Source: an uncultured Alphaproteobacteria bacterium (GTDB lineage: Bacteria > Pseudomonadota > Alphaproteobacteria > RF32 > CAG-239). From it: a stretch of DNA of 64,000 nt. The notes beneath the pieces are model-generated. The model did no database searches and was not told the DNA's origin. It saw only the letters and a list, made by a program, of their open reading frames with translations. Below, in pieces: positions 1 to 7,815 of this stretch; position 1 is the stretch's first letter, and the number at the start of each line of letters is the position of its first letter. The DNA lies in assembly GCA_944393215.1 (NCBI GenBank), contig CALXZL010000002.1:64485-128484 (forward strand), in the 5' to 3' direction. A program made the position numbers and the translations under genes.

Positions 1-2
1 TG

Positions 3-527
3 CCAAAGAAATATCAGAACAACAAATATGATAAATTTATTACTTATGCCGTTTTTACAATTTTCATGTTTTTAAATATATTAGAAAATGTCTCTTCAAT
101 CATTTTCTGGGGAGAATTTGACATATTAAAAAATACGGTGCAGGAAAAATATTTTGAAAAAGCAAGACAAATTCTGCTTGAAATTTATGAAGAATATCCG
201 CTGGCTCAGCTTTTAAGCATCATTTTAATTAGTAGCCTACTGCTCTGTTTGCTTTTAAGAAAATTTCTTTTAACCAAAATAGAAACACCTGCTTTTGGTC
301 GCCGAATTTTTCATTTTATTTTATATATTGCCGTTTGTTTTTTTGCTTTTATGAATATTGACATTGAAAAATTAAATAATCGGACTAATTCTTATAACAG
401 CCGCATATCGGAAGAGAGAACATATAGTCTTTTTAATGGCTTTGTCAAAAAGAATTCTCGTCTGATGCTGTTACGCAACCGCATTAAGAATAGTTACATA
501 CAGGAACACAATATTCATGATAATTAA
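3..527 (+). CDS. Membrane protein, 5'-truncated by window edge
   Basis: The reading frame is open to the left edge of the window, and the first in-frame ATG (66) has no ribosome site, so this is probably the C-terminal part of a longer protein. Three hydrophobic helices are visible, around the first 20 visible residues and near residues 47-65 and 83-100 counted from ATG 66. They are followed by a polar tail with a NSYNSRISEERTYSLF segment. That segment loosely resembles the linker after the membrane domain of LTA-synthase-type sulfatases, but no catalytic domain follows and the frame stops. The resemblance is weak inference. The end overlaps the next gene by 11 nt, which suggests co-transcription. 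Function unknown. Confidence 0.5.
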   Translation, partial: PKKYQNNKYDKFITYAVFTIFMFLNILENVSSIIFWGEFDILKNTVQEKYFEKARQILLEIYEEYPLAQLLSIILISSLLLCLLLRKFLLTKIETPAFGRRIFHFILYIAVCFFAFMNIDIEKLNNRTNSYNSRISEERTYSLFNGFVKKNSRLMLLRNRIKNSYIQEHNIHDN

Positions 528-1245
528 CCGCTTCAAAGTTGCTTTACAACGCTTCAATATTGAAAAGGTCATCCGCTTGCGCTCCCGATTTAAAGCCGCA
601 TCTCTTGAAAGGATTGAATACGTTAGAAGAAGGATTGATGCCGTTGATAAATCATACAAAAAAGAAATATTCAGAAAAAGCATCCATTTAAGTTCATTAT
701 GGATTCCGGCATTGATCTATTTTGTACACCCCGGAATTTCCATTATTATTTTTTCAGTTTTATTTGTAGCCGATGCCATTTTAGAATATGGCAATTATCA
801 ACGCTGGAATTGGGCAAGAAAAATTTTCGGGCGTTTGTTTTTCAAGACCTTACGGCAAAAAGAGATCAAACGGATATATTTTCAAAGCAGCGGTTCTTTA
901 TATGTATTATTAGCGGGAATAGCCTGCACCCTGCTCTTTTCTAAAGAAATAGCCGCAATATCCATGACCGTAATGTTAATATCCGATACCTTTGCCGCAC
1001 TGATAGGAAGAGCATACGGAACAAGAAAAATTTATAAAAATAAATCCATGGAAGGAACCATTGCCTTTTTTATGAGTGCCTTACTGATTTGTATGCTGTT
1101 TGAACCCATATTTCACTTTACCTATGCCTCGGTTTTAGCCTGCCTGCTGGCGACAATATCTGAAGTTTATGAAGACAAGACTGAAATAGATGACAATTTA
1201 TCAATACCGTTTTCCATTGGCATAATATTAAGCCTTTTAGGATAA
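517..1245 (+). CDS. Dolichol/polyprenol kinase-like CTP-dependent lipid kinase family protein
   Basis: The 242-residue protein has a basic N-terminus of about 50 residues and then several membrane helices. It carries signatures of the Sec59/Dgk1 and phosphatidate cytidylyltransferase-like family: a KEIFRKSIHL segment near residue 50, then SDTFAALIGRAYGTRKIY and KSMEGTIAFF around residues 155-185. Family members use CTP to phosphorylate lipid alcohols such as dolichol, phytol or diacylglycerol at the membrane. The bacterial substrate is not evident here. A role in recycling polyprenol or diacylglycerol for envelope assembly is inference. The start ATG overlaps the preceding gene by 11 nt, so the two are probably translationally coupled. 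Confidence 0.72.
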   Translation: MIINRFKVALQRFNIEKVIRLRSRFKAASLERIEYVRRRIDAVDKSYKKEIFRKSIHLSSLWIPALIYFVHPGISIIIFSVLFVADAILEYGNYQRWNWARKIFGRLFFKTLRQKEIKRIYFQSSGSLYVLLAGIACTLLFSKEIAAISMTVMLISDTFAALIGRAYGTRKIYKNKSMEGTIAFFMSALLICMLFEPIFHFTYASVLACLLATISEVYEDKTEIDDNLSIPFSIGIILSLLG

Positions 1246-1321
1246 AAAAACTTGATTTATAAAAAACAATGTGTTAGAGAAGAAGGACTTTATTAATTAT
1301 TATCACTAAATTTATATCAAA

Positions 1322-1642
1322 ATGGAAAGAAAAAACATTATTAATGCAATTGCAAATTATGCAAAAGAGAACGATATTCGTCTTAACGGAAATAGTTACA
1401 AAACATACAGCATGCTGAAATATCCGGCACAACATTTTCCGGACGGAACAATGTTCTTAAGTAACAATATCCGAGGAGAAAAAGGAAAGCAATCAGTCAT
1501 TATTGTAGCCTGCAACGAAAACACGGTTGGTCATTTTCAAGCAGAAAATGTCTTGGAACGCCCGATAGAACAAGATTTCGACAGACCTGCAAGAATGCAT
1601 AGATACGTTACTCATACTCATGATATGAGTATTTTCTTTTAA
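1322..1642 (+). CDS. Hypothetical protein, 106 aa
   Basis: Short soluble protein with no signal peptide or membrane helix and no family I recognise. It has a basic N-terminal helix, a mixed middle containing a hydrophobic strand (SVIIVACNENTVGHF, about residues 59-73), and a His-rich C-terminus (RMHRYVTHTHDMSIFF). The ribosome site is weak. It is followed within 16 nt by a strong terminator, which supports it as a transcribed gene. Function unknown. Confidence 0.5.
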   Translation: MERKNIINAIANYAKENDIRLNGNSYKTYSMLKYPAQHFPDGTMFLSNNIRGEKGKQSVIIVACNENTVGHFQAENVLERPIEQDFDRPARMHRYVTHTHDMSIFF

Positions 1643-1657
1643 ATTCTCTTACATACT

Positions 1658-1692
1658 AAAAAAGCCCCGGTTGAGATAACTAGGGCTTTTTT
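1658..1692. terminator. Bidirectional intrinsic terminator
   Basis: A stem AAAAAGCCC/GGGCTTTTT with a 15-nt loop and A/T tracts on both sides lies between two converging genes, the 106-aa gene (+) and dut (-). Confidence 0.8.
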
Positions 1693-1706
1693 GCTTTTTA
1701 AAAAAA

Positions 1707-2174
1707 CTATCTACCGCTGGAACCAAACCCACCCTCACCGCGATTTGTTTGCAAAGCAGAAAATTCACTCTCTGTTACTTCTTCGAATTGAGCACGATAT
1801 GGAAAAGGCAATTCGACTTGTGCAATTTTATCTCCCGGATGAACAATATAATCTTCTTTACCGCTGTTCACGAGAATAATCTTCCATTCTCCGCGATAAT
1901 CAGTATCGATAATGCCGCCGATGGCAAAAATTCCTTGTTTGAGCGCCAAACCGCTGCGAGAGTTGACACGAAACCAGAGCGGAAATTCGGGAGCTGTTTT
2001 AATGGCGGTCGGGAATCCGAAACGTTCACCGGCTTTCAAGACATAAGGCTCGGAAAGAGCCGCGCAAATATCAAAGCAAGCCGCTCCATCGGTTGAATAA
2101 GTCAAATTTGCAGAATTTTCAACATAGTGAGAAAGCTTCATTATCTTTATTGGTGCATAAATATAATTAATCAT
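1707..2174 (-). CDS. dut: dUTP diphosphatase (dUTPase)
   Basis: Hydrolyses dUTP to dUMP and pyrophosphate, keeping uracil out of DNA and supplying dUMP for thymidylate synthesis. All five motifs of the homotrimeric dUTPase family are visible in order: AACFDICA, a SRSGLA-containing loop, GIIDTDYRGEW (with the catalytic Asp region), PGDKIAQ, and the C-terminal glycine-rich arm RGEGGFGSSGR. The chosen start (155 residues) has AGGAG six nt upstream; a longer frame exists but would run into the divergent thyX. The protein begins with about 11 extra residues before the usual MKLSHY-type start, so ATG 2141 is an alternative. It is divergent from thyX, with which it shares pathway logic. Confidence 0.93.
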   Translation of the reverse strand: MINYIYAPIKIMKLSHYVENSANLTYSTDGAACFDICAALSEPYVLKAGERFGFPTAIKTAPEFPLWFRVNSRSGLALKQGIFAIGGIIDTDYRGEWKIILVNSGKEDYIVHPGDKIAQVELPFPYRAQFEEVTESEFSALQTNRGEGGFGSSGR

Positions 2175-2238
2175 ACAAATCTCCTTTTTTTCTTGTAATG
2201 TAAAAGAAATAATTTTTTTTGCAAGAGGAACAAGAACA

Positions 2239-2889
2239 ATGGTAAAATTAGTTGAGCCCAAAGTTGAGATCATCACCCCGATAGATGGTGATTATATTTT
2301 AAAACATTTGGAATTATGCGCACGAAACTGTTATAAAAGTGAAGATAAAATCACCTCAGATTCTGCCAAATCTATGATAAAAAAATTGCTCGAAATGGGG
2401 CATGAGGCGATGATTGAGCATTTTTCCATCACGGTCAAATTGACCACGGATGTTGGGGCTTATAAAGATTTAACCCGTCACCGCATGGCAAGCTTTGCCA
2501 TAGAGAGCACGCGTTTTTGCAACTATTCCAAAGGCAAATACGGCAATGAGCTCACCTTTATGCGTCCGAGCAATATGGAAGAAGGCTCAGAAATTTATAA
2601 TATCTGGTATAAGACCATGGAAATGATAGAAAAATCATATCTGGAAATGGCAGAAAAAGGAGCTAAAGCCGATCAGTTAAGGATGATGCTGCCGCACTCT
2701 ACCAAAGCAGATGTGATTATGACCGCCAATATCAGAGAATGGCGTCATATATTCAAACTCCGTTGCGCTCCGGCAGCTCACCCGAGTGTTCAAGAGATTA
2801 TGATTATGTTGTTAAACGAATTTCGTAAAAAAATTCCGGTTTTATTTGATGATATTCCTTATGGTGAGATTGAAAAACAAGCGGCATAA
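2239..2889 (+). CDS. thyX: Flavin-dependent thymidylate synthase
   Basis: Makes dTMP from dUMP using FAD, NADPH and methylene-tetrahydrofolate, regenerating tetrahydrofolate rather than dihydrofolate. The 216-residue length is typical. The ThyX signature RHRxxSxxxxSxR is at residues 80-92, followed by NYSKGKYG. The C-terminal part holds the substrate-binding REWRHIFKLR segment. The start has an AAGAGGA ribosome site. It is divergent from dut (65 nt apart) and lies 0.8 kb from folA. Having a folA gene beside thyX is notable because ThyX lowers, but does not remove, the need for dihydrofolate reductase. Confidence 0.95.
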   Translation: MVKLVEPKVEIITPIDGDYILKHLELCARNCYKSEDKITSDSAKSMIKKLLEMGHEAMIEHFSITVKLTTDVGAYKDLTRHRMASFAIESTRFCNYSKGKYGNELTFMRPSNMEEGSEIYNIWYKTMEMIEKSYLEMAEKGAKADQLRMMLPHSTKADVIMTANIREWRHIFKLRCAPAAHPSVQEIMIMLLNEFRKKIPVLFDDIPYGEIEKQAA

Positions 2890-2899
2890 ACAAATAAAT

Positions 2900-2930
2900 A
2901 AAACCCCTGAAAAAATTTTCAGGGGTTTTA
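2900..2930. terminator. Intrinsic terminator after thyX
   Basis: AAAACCCCTGAAAA pairs with TTTTCAGGGGTTTT just after the thyX stop. The symmetric A and T tracts make it able to act for the converging gene as well. Confidence 0.85.
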
Positions 2931-2960
2931 TTCTTGGAGTTTATAACTTTAAAGAAAAAA

Positions 2961-3602
2961 TTAGTGAGTTCTCTCCAAACGGTGCACAATAGGAGCATCC
3001 GTTTTTGAAGAAGAAGGATGACTTATCAACGGAGAACTCTTGTCATCCAACCAATATCCCAACCCGGAAACGCAATTATCAAGAACGGATTTTGCCGAAG
3101 TAAGAGCTTTATCAAACCTTTTGGCTAAGAATCTCCGCCATACGGACTTTTTCAAAGCAATAAGTTTTTGATGATGATACCAAGCTACTTCGGCATTCAT
3201 AATTTTTATTTCAGGATAAGGTTTAAAATCTTTACCGTTATGACGAAAAACAAAAGCTAAATCATGAACGTCTTTTTTTGAAACCGAAGGCTTCCGATTA
3301 TGAAAATCATGCGCAATTTTAAGCATCAACTTGCGAGCATGAATATCTAAACGCAACAAAGCCCGAACAATTCTTTTTTCATCAGGATTAAGTTCGGATG
3401 AAACAGGAATAGCCCGCTGCTCGGGAGCATTTAATTGAGCAATAAATTCTTCATTACTAAGATTATACACACCATAGAGTTCAGCCTTCAGTTGGACCAA
3501 ATCTTGTACGGAAAGAGAGCTGAGTTTTTTCTTATCTTCAGCACACAAAACCGCCTGCTCTACCTGAGGGTTCAGGCAAAATCTATGATATTGTCTCTTC
3601 AT
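2961..3602 (-). CDS. Hypothetical basic protein, 213 aa
   Basis: No family recognised. The start chosen (MKRQYHRF) has a purine-rich AGAGAG site upstream; a 13-residue N-terminal extension is possible. The protein is soluble, rich in Lys, Arg and His, with an amphipathic helical centre (residues about 75-115) and a segment EVAWYHHQKLIALKKSVWRRFLAKRF that could be a nucleic-acid or membrane-surface contact. It lies between thyX and folA, converging on thyX, and could be co-transcribed from folA (80 nt gap). Function unknown. Confidence 0.55.
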   Translation of the reverse strand: MKRQYHRFCLNPQVEQAVLCAEDKKKLSSLSVQDLVQLKAELYGVYNLSNEEFIAQLNAPEQRAIPVSSELNPDEKRIVRALLRLDIHARKLMLKIAHDFHNRKPSVSKKDVHDLAFVFRHNGKDFKPYPEIKIMNAEVAWYHHQKLIALKKSVWRRFLAKRFDKALTSAKSVLDNCVSGLGYWLDDKSSPLISHPSSSKTDAPIVHRLERTH

Positions 3603-3681
3603 TATTCTCTCTGAAAAAAATACAAGATTTAATTTCAACACGAAGTCGGAATAATATAAATAATTATGATAAAGTCAAGTT

Positions 3682-4245
3682 CTAATTTTGCATCAGTGAC
3701 AAAATTTTTTTCATCACGGCTTGATCAACAAAATCCCCGCGTTTGATGAGCATCCGCCGGGTGACGTTATCAACTTGATTCTCGGCAACTTTTACATACT
3801 TTTTATCCAAAATCGGAAGACAGGAAGAAATATTGATTTTATTACCTTTCAGATCGGGCAAAAGCGCGCCGTCGTAAACACAATCAACCACAATATCCGG
3901 CAAGAGTTTTGCTCCACCTGTTAGAAAAGCCTCATAGACTTGAGCTCCGCCGGCAATATACAAATCCTCGGAAAACTCTTTGAAATCACGAACATCCTCA
4001 ACCACAAAATGATTTGCTTTATCAGAAACTTTGTAAGTATAATCGGAAGTCAAAACATAAATTTTGCAATTCGGGATTGTCCGATTCGGCAAGGACTCAT
4101 AGGTCAAACGTCCCATCACCACATTACAGCCCTCCACCACATGGAGAAAAAATTCGGAATCGGATTTTATCTGCCAAGGAATATTTTTTCCGACGGCAAT
4201 TAAATTATCTTGTGCATGGCGACACCAAATTGCAACTTTAGTCAT
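3682..4245 (-). CDS. folA: Dihydrofolate reductase
   Basis: Reduces dihydrofolate to tetrahydrofolate with NADPH. The chosen start (187 residues) has AGGAG seven nt upstream; the frame extends 11 codons further without a better site. Visible family features are the N-terminal strand with WCRHAQDNLIAVGKNIPW (the Met20-loop region), SDSEFF after it with the active-site acid, VVMGRLTYESLP (the cofactor-binding GR-T segment), and the IAGGAQVYEAFL glycine pair. A C-terminal extension of about 30 residues is longer than in compact enzymes. It is part of the dut/thyX/folA thymidylate neighbourhood. Confidence 0.9.
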   Translation of the reverse strand: MTKVAIWCRHAQDNLIAVGKNIPWQIKSDSEFFLHVVEGCNVVMGRLTYESLPNRTIPNCKIYVLTSDYTYKVSDKANHFVVEDVRDFKEFSEDLYIAGGAQVYEAFLTGGAKLLPDIVVDCVYDGALLPDLKGNKINISSCLPILDKKYVKVAENQVDNVTRRMLIKRGDFVDQAVMKKILSLMQN

Positions 4246-4282
4246 ACTTGTCTCCTTTTGTTTTATAATAGCAAACAAATAT

Positions 4283-4315
4283 AAAAAAAGGCTGAAGAAA
4301 AATTCCCCAGCCTAA
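4283..4315 (-). terminator. Intrinsic terminator downstream of the interrupted gene
   Basis: On the minus strand AGGCTGG...CCAGCCT-type pairing is followed by a run of seven T. It lies 10 nt beyond the distal TAA (4323) of the interrupted gene, marking that TAA, not the internal TAG, as the ancestral gene end. Confidence 0.75.
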
Positions 4316-4322
4316 AAAAGTA

Positions 4323-4862
4323 TTAGAAAAAAGATTTGATAAACCGCCACAATTTGAAATGTTTCAAAAGCGCCCAATGTTTGTGGTTGCGCATTAAAGC
4401 ATCCCATTGTTTGGCTTTTTCCGCGCGAGCAACCGGACAAGTTGTTCCTGATTGCAAATAATCATCCCAATCCACCTTATCATAAAGCCCTGCTGCTACC
4501 AGCTGATAATACTTTTTCTGCTATTGAGATCTTTCTAAAGCACTTGCTGAAACATATTGGAGCAAGTTTTCATCAAAATTACATTTCTGCAAGAAGAAAT
4601 CTTCAGCCTCTTGTTGTCCGATATATGCACATAACCACTTATAAAGGGCAGCGGCATCACTATAATTTTTGCATGCCTGTACACAATCTAAAATTTGGTC
4701 AGGATAGCAATTAAAACAATGTAACAGCTCAAGCACATCCACCGTCAGGACATAACCTTCTGACAACAACTTGGAAACGCTGAGAGGTCCGAATTTAAGG
4801 GCGACTTCCCAAAGTATCTGTTCTTGATTTTTCAGACTCTCAATCATTTTTTTTCTGTTCAT
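4323..4862 (-). pseudogene. Unknown gene interrupted by an in-frame TAG
   Basis: Translation from ATG 4862 gives 113 residues and then meets TAG at 4523-4521. The same frame then continues open for 65 more codons to TAA at 4325-4323, directly followed by an intrinsic terminator. The distal part encodes a sensible sequence rich in Trp and His, with no start or ribosome site of its own, so both halves look like one original 179-codon gene. The TAG context is CAA TAG CAG, and a single CAG-to-TAG change would explain it. TAG ends other normal genes here, so genome-wide reassignment is unlikely. The protein is helical and soluble, and its family is not recognised. Readthrough cannot be excluded. 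Confidence 0.65.
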
Positions 4863-4943
4863 AATCGTAAGATTTAAAATTAATAATATTTGAATTGAGA
4901 CAATACTAAAAATAAACAAAAGATTGGTCAAGCAAGATAAGGC

Positions 4944-4972
4944 TTGCAAAGTAAAGGAATATCACCTATATT
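4944..4972 (+). promoter_or_regulatory. Sigma70-type promoter of tmRNA
   Basis: TTGCAA at 4944-4949 and TATATT at 4967-4972 are spaced by exactly 17 nt. The predicted start near 4979 matches the 5' end of the tmRNA acceptor segment. Confidence 0.7.
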
Positions 4973-4978
4973 AGGAGA

Positions 4979-5291
4979 TGCTGAAGATTTCAGCTATGGT
5001 ACTAGAGGCTGTATGAAATAGGTTTTCAAGACCCGGGGGCGGTACCCGGCACCTCCACCAAAAAGAAGATAATTCGGGGGTGAAACAGGCTTGATTGGGA
5101 ACAGTAAAGATATGTATGTCGTACCCGGTGAGATACCACCGTTATCGGTTCAACTTAAATGAATGCTAACGATAATAACGTAGCTCCTGTTGCAATGGCT
5201 GCTTAATTTGTAGTCGCAACAAAATGAAATTCTTTTAACTATGGATAGTTGAAAGTGGGGTATGGGCCACCCAGCAACAGAACGGCCCATA
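4979..5291 (+). ncRNA. ssrA: Transfer-messenger RNA, circularly permuted two-piece type
   Basis: Rescues stalled ribosomes and adds a degradation tag. The acceptor piece comes first and ends at CCA (5058-5060). The coding piece begins at about 5076. GGGGGUG (5076-5082) pairs with CACCUCC (5050-5056) to form the tRNA-like acceptor stem across a short internal spacer that would be removed. This arrangement is the alphaproteobacterial form. The tag frame runs from GCT 5165 to TAA 5206 and encodes ANDNNVAPVAMAA. A closing hairpin TATGGGCC/GGCCCATA lies at about 5261-5290. Exact ends are estimates. sspB, the tag adaptor, follows at once. Confidence 0.93.
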
Positions 5292-5317
5292 AATATATAA
5301 ACAAAACAGGTGTCTAA

Positions 5318-5791
5318 ATGGATGAATTTTTAACAGAAATAAATTATGACAAGCTCATAGAAAAATCTTTAAAAAATGTTGTGGTTGAAGCCTTAAAAAT
5401 AGCTCAAAGACAAGGTCTTCCGGGAGAGAATCACTTTTACATCACCTTTAAAACCAACCATCCGCAAACACAAATTTCGGATTATTTAAAACACCAATAT
5501 CCCGAAGAAATGACGATTGTCCTACAGCATCAATTTGCCAACTTAAGAGTAGAAAGCACCCTCTTCTCGGTTGATTTAAGTTTTGGCGGCATCCAACAAA
5601 ATTTGGTCATCCCGTTTGAAGCCATTACCTATTTTGCCGATCCTTTTGCCAAATTTGGTTTAAGTTTTGCCACCGGAGAAGAACCTTCACAAAATTCATC
5701 AATATCCGAAGAAGAAACAACAAAAGAAAAGAAAGTCAGTGGCTCGGCAACGGTTGTTTCCATAGATGCCTTCCGTAAAAAGAACAAATGA
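5318..5791 (+). CDS. sspB: SspB-type ClpXP adaptor (alphaproteobacterial form)
   Basis: Delivers ssrA-tagged and some other substrates to ClpXP. The 157-residue protein matches the alphaproteobacterial SspB family: YDKLIEKSLKNVVVEAL at the N-terminus, GLPGENHFYITFKT (about 36-49), YPEEMTIVLQHQF (about 64-76), and FADPFAKFGLSF (about 109-120). After an acidic Ser/Glu linker comes the conserved C-terminal VVSIDAFRKK tail, the part expected to bind the ClpX N-domain. It lies directly downstream of tmRNA and overlaps the next gene by 4 nt (ATGA). Confidence 0.93.
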   Translation: MDEFLTEINYDKLIEKSLKNVVVEALKIAQRQGLPGENHFYITFKTNHPQTQISDYLKHQYPEEMTIVLQHQFANLRVESTLFSVDLSFGGIQQNLVIPFEAITYFADPFAKFGLSFATGEEPSQNSSISEEETTKEKKVSGSATVVSIDAFRKKNK

Positions 5792-6000
5792 AAAAAATAT
5801 CCGTAATTATCGCCAATCGCCATCAAACCAGCATTTCTCTGGAAGAAGAGTTTTGGCAAGAACTTCAAGACATTGCCAAAGAAAAGAAAAGCACAATCAA
5901 TCAGTTAGTTACAGAAATTGATTCAAAACGTGAGCATGAAAATTTATCAAGTGCCATAAGAGTTTATATTTTAAAACATTTAAAAAAGAAACAGGTCTAG
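5788..6000 (+). CDS. Ribbon-helix-helix domain protein (RHH_4-like)
   Basis: 70 residues. A beta strand (RHQTSISLEEEFW) followed by helices (QELQDIAKEK; TINQLVTEID; LSSAIRVYILKHL) fits the ribbon-helix-helix_4 family often found beside sspB in alphaproteobacteria. Such proteins bind DNA as dimers; the target is unknown. Start overlaps the sspB stop (ATGA), indicating translational coupling. The gene ends in TAG and its last codons form part of a terminator stem. Confidence 0.85.
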   Translation: MKKISVIIANRHQTSISLEEEFWQELQDIAKEKKSTINQLVTEIDSKREHENLSSAIRVYILKHLKKKQV

Positions 6001-6024
6001 CCAACAACGCTAAACCTGTTTTTT
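5989..6024 (+). terminator. Intrinsic terminator of sspB operon
   Basis: AACAGGTctAGC pairs with GCTaaACCTGTT and is followed by eight T. The left arm is inside the end of the preceding gene. Confidence 0.75.
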
Positions 6025-6030
6025 TTCAAC

Positions 6031-6828
6031 TTACTCCAGATAGGATAGTAGCATATCAACAGTTTTAAAAAGCTTCAAATAGTCTTCATAAGCAAGAATA
6101 CTTATGTATTGACCAATCTCTTCATCACCATAAATATCTTTCAACACCCAATAATCAGAGTAAAACGCTTGTTGCAGATACAAACTGATGCTCCGAAGAT
6201 AATCTTCAGCTAAAGAAGCAAGATCAAACTCCGGCATTTCTTGAATCCGAGAAAGAAATTGAGGAATTGAAACAATCTCAATTTTATTTTCGGGACAAGG
6301 CATTTTCTCATCTAGTGCCGCCAAGAGAGGATAGAGCTTGTAAAGTGTCGATTCTCTTTCTTTATAACGGCATAGAAACTCCGCCCAATAGATGTCCAAG
6401 AGACGAGGCAAGATTTTTCTCGGCTCGGATTTCATTGACAATACAACATCTATCTGTTTTCTGAATTCGGTTTCAATAGTTTCGTAAGCATCAAAAAAAT
6501 CAGATAAACTCTGAGGAAATTGCTCATTGCGAGCAAATTCTTTTCCATCAATAAATTCTCTCCAGATAAAATCCTTCCAACCGTTATCAAAATAAGGCAG
6601 AAGATCGGCAGAATATTGAGAGCGATATTTTCTACCGGAACAAATCCGAAGCAACCAGTTGTTTTTTAAGAGTTCTGTATGAAGCAACGGCACATTATCA
6701 CGCAGAATAATGGTTCCTTTTTTTCCGTCTGAAAGGACCAAGTCGCATGACTGAGCTCGTTTTGAACAATCGTTTACTTCATAAATTTCTCTTTTGGCAA
6801 TTTTTTGAGCCAGAATAATTGTTTCCAT
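6031..6828 (-). CDS. Hypothetical protein, 265 aa
   Basis: No domain recognised. Soluble, Leu-, Glu- and aromatic-rich, predicted mainly helical after an N-terminal region of short strands (residues about 1-50). It contains three tryptophans in the WKDFIWREF/WAEF segments. There is no signal peptide or transmembrane helix. It converges on the sspB operon and is separated from the hydrolase gene upstream by a terminator, so it is probably transcribed alone from the AT-rich 6830-6900 region. Function unknown. Confidence 0.6.
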   Translation of the reverse strand: METIILAQKIAKREIYEVNDCSKRAQSCDLVLSDGKKGTIILRDNVPLLHTELLKNNWLLRICSGRKYRSQYSADLLPYFDNGWKDFIWREFIDGKEFARNEQFPQSLSDFFDAYETIETEFRKQIDVVLSMKSEPRKILPRLLDIYWAEFLCRYKERESTLYKLYPLLAALDEKMPCPENKIEIVSIPQFLSRIQEMPEFDLASLAEDYLRSISLYLQQAFYSDYWVLKDIYGDEEIGQYISILAYEDYLKLFKTVDMLLSYLE

Positions 6829-6900
6829 ATATATAAATTTTAATAATTAATAAAGTTAGACAAAATATATCAAAAAAAAGGTAAAAAGCAAGATTTAAAT

Positions 6901-6939
6901 AAAAAAAAAAGACTTTTTTTATCAAAAAGTCTTTTTTTT
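6901..6939 (-). terminator. Intrinsic terminator after the hydrolase gene
   Basis: AAAAAGACTTTTT/AAAAAGTC pairing with long A and T tracts lies just beyond the stop at 6956. Confidence 0.7.
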
Positions 6940-6955
6940 GAAAAGGAGAAAAAGA

Positions 6956-7720
6956 TTATAAATCATCATCCATGTCAAGATCCTCATTTTCGGAAGAAGA
7001 ATCATCGGTGAGCATCAGCGGCTCTTCATCTTGCATCTCAATTTTTTTACGACGACCGCGACGCTTTTTCTGAGGAGCCTTTTTCTTCACGGCTTCAATA
7101 ATATAATTTCCGGAGATTTTGAACAAGTCGACCAAATGATTATTATACATATGATCAGCTTCTTCCAGCAAAGCAAAATCTACTTGAACATTGCGTTGTG
7201 TATTTAAGCGTTTTGCCAAAGTCGCCACACTTTGAGGAACAACAATTTCATCAGCCCCGCCCTGCACAATCAAACCGGATGTGGGACAAGGAGCCAAAAA
7301 AGAAAAGTCTTTTTCATTAGCCGGAGGAGAAACGGCAATAAAATTATTGATATCGGGACGACGCATCAAAAGTTGCAATCCGATCCAAGCTCCGAACGAA
7401 TATCCGGCGATCCAACATTGACGAGCTTCCGGATTAACCGATTGCAACCAATCAAGAGCCACGGTAGCATCAGAAAGCTCTCCGGGACCATCTTCAAATT
7501 CGCCTTGGGAACGTCCGACACTTCTAAAATTAAAACGCAAAACGGAAAAACCCAATTTTTCAAAACAGCTGAATAAAGTATAAACCACCTTATTATTCAT
7601 TGTTCCGCCGTATTGAGGGTGCGGATGCAAAATCAAAGCAATGGGAGCACCTGGCTTATCGCTTTGATGATAACGGCCTTCCAATCTACCAGCCAAACCG
7701 TTAAAAAGTACTTCAGTCAT
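6956..7720 (-). CDS. Alpha/beta hydrolase with charged C-terminal tail
   Basis: 254 residues of the serine-hydrolase fold. Visible features are HPHPQYGGTMNNKV (oxyanion-side loop, about 32-45), the nucleophile elbow GYSFGAW (about 105-111), an acid in GGADEIVVP and the catalytic His in EADHMYNN. This matches the family often annotated as alpha/beta hydrolase or dienelactone-hydrolase-like in alphaproteobacteria; the substrate is unknown. After the fold comes a KKKAPQKKRRGRRKKI basic stretch and then about 25 mostly acidic residues. This tail is unusual for the family and could bind RNA, DNA or a partner (inference). Confidence 0.8.
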   Translation of the reverse strand: MTEVLFNGLAGRLEGRYHQSDKPGAPIALILHPHPQYGGTMNNKVVYTLFSCFEKLGFSVLRFNFRSVGRSQGEFEDGPGELSDATVALDWLQSVNPEARQCWIAGYSFGAWIGLQLLMRRPDINNFIAVSPPANEKDFSFLAPCPTSGLIVQGGADEIVVPQSVATLAKRLNTQRNVQVDFALLEEADHMYNNHLVDLFKISGNYIIEAVKKKAPQKKRRGRRKKIEMQDEEPLMLTDDSSSENEDLDMDDDL

Positions 7721-7815
7721 ATAAATTCTCTTCTTAACTTAAAATTTAACACTTTATCATATATATACCCATAAAGATATATAAATTATTAATTTTTTGA
7801 GGAATTTAGCACAAA

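Noticed and set aside
4323-4862. TAG reassigned to glutamine across the genome
   Set aside because: TAG is the stop of intact genes followed by terminators elsewhere in the window, so a local mutation is simpler.
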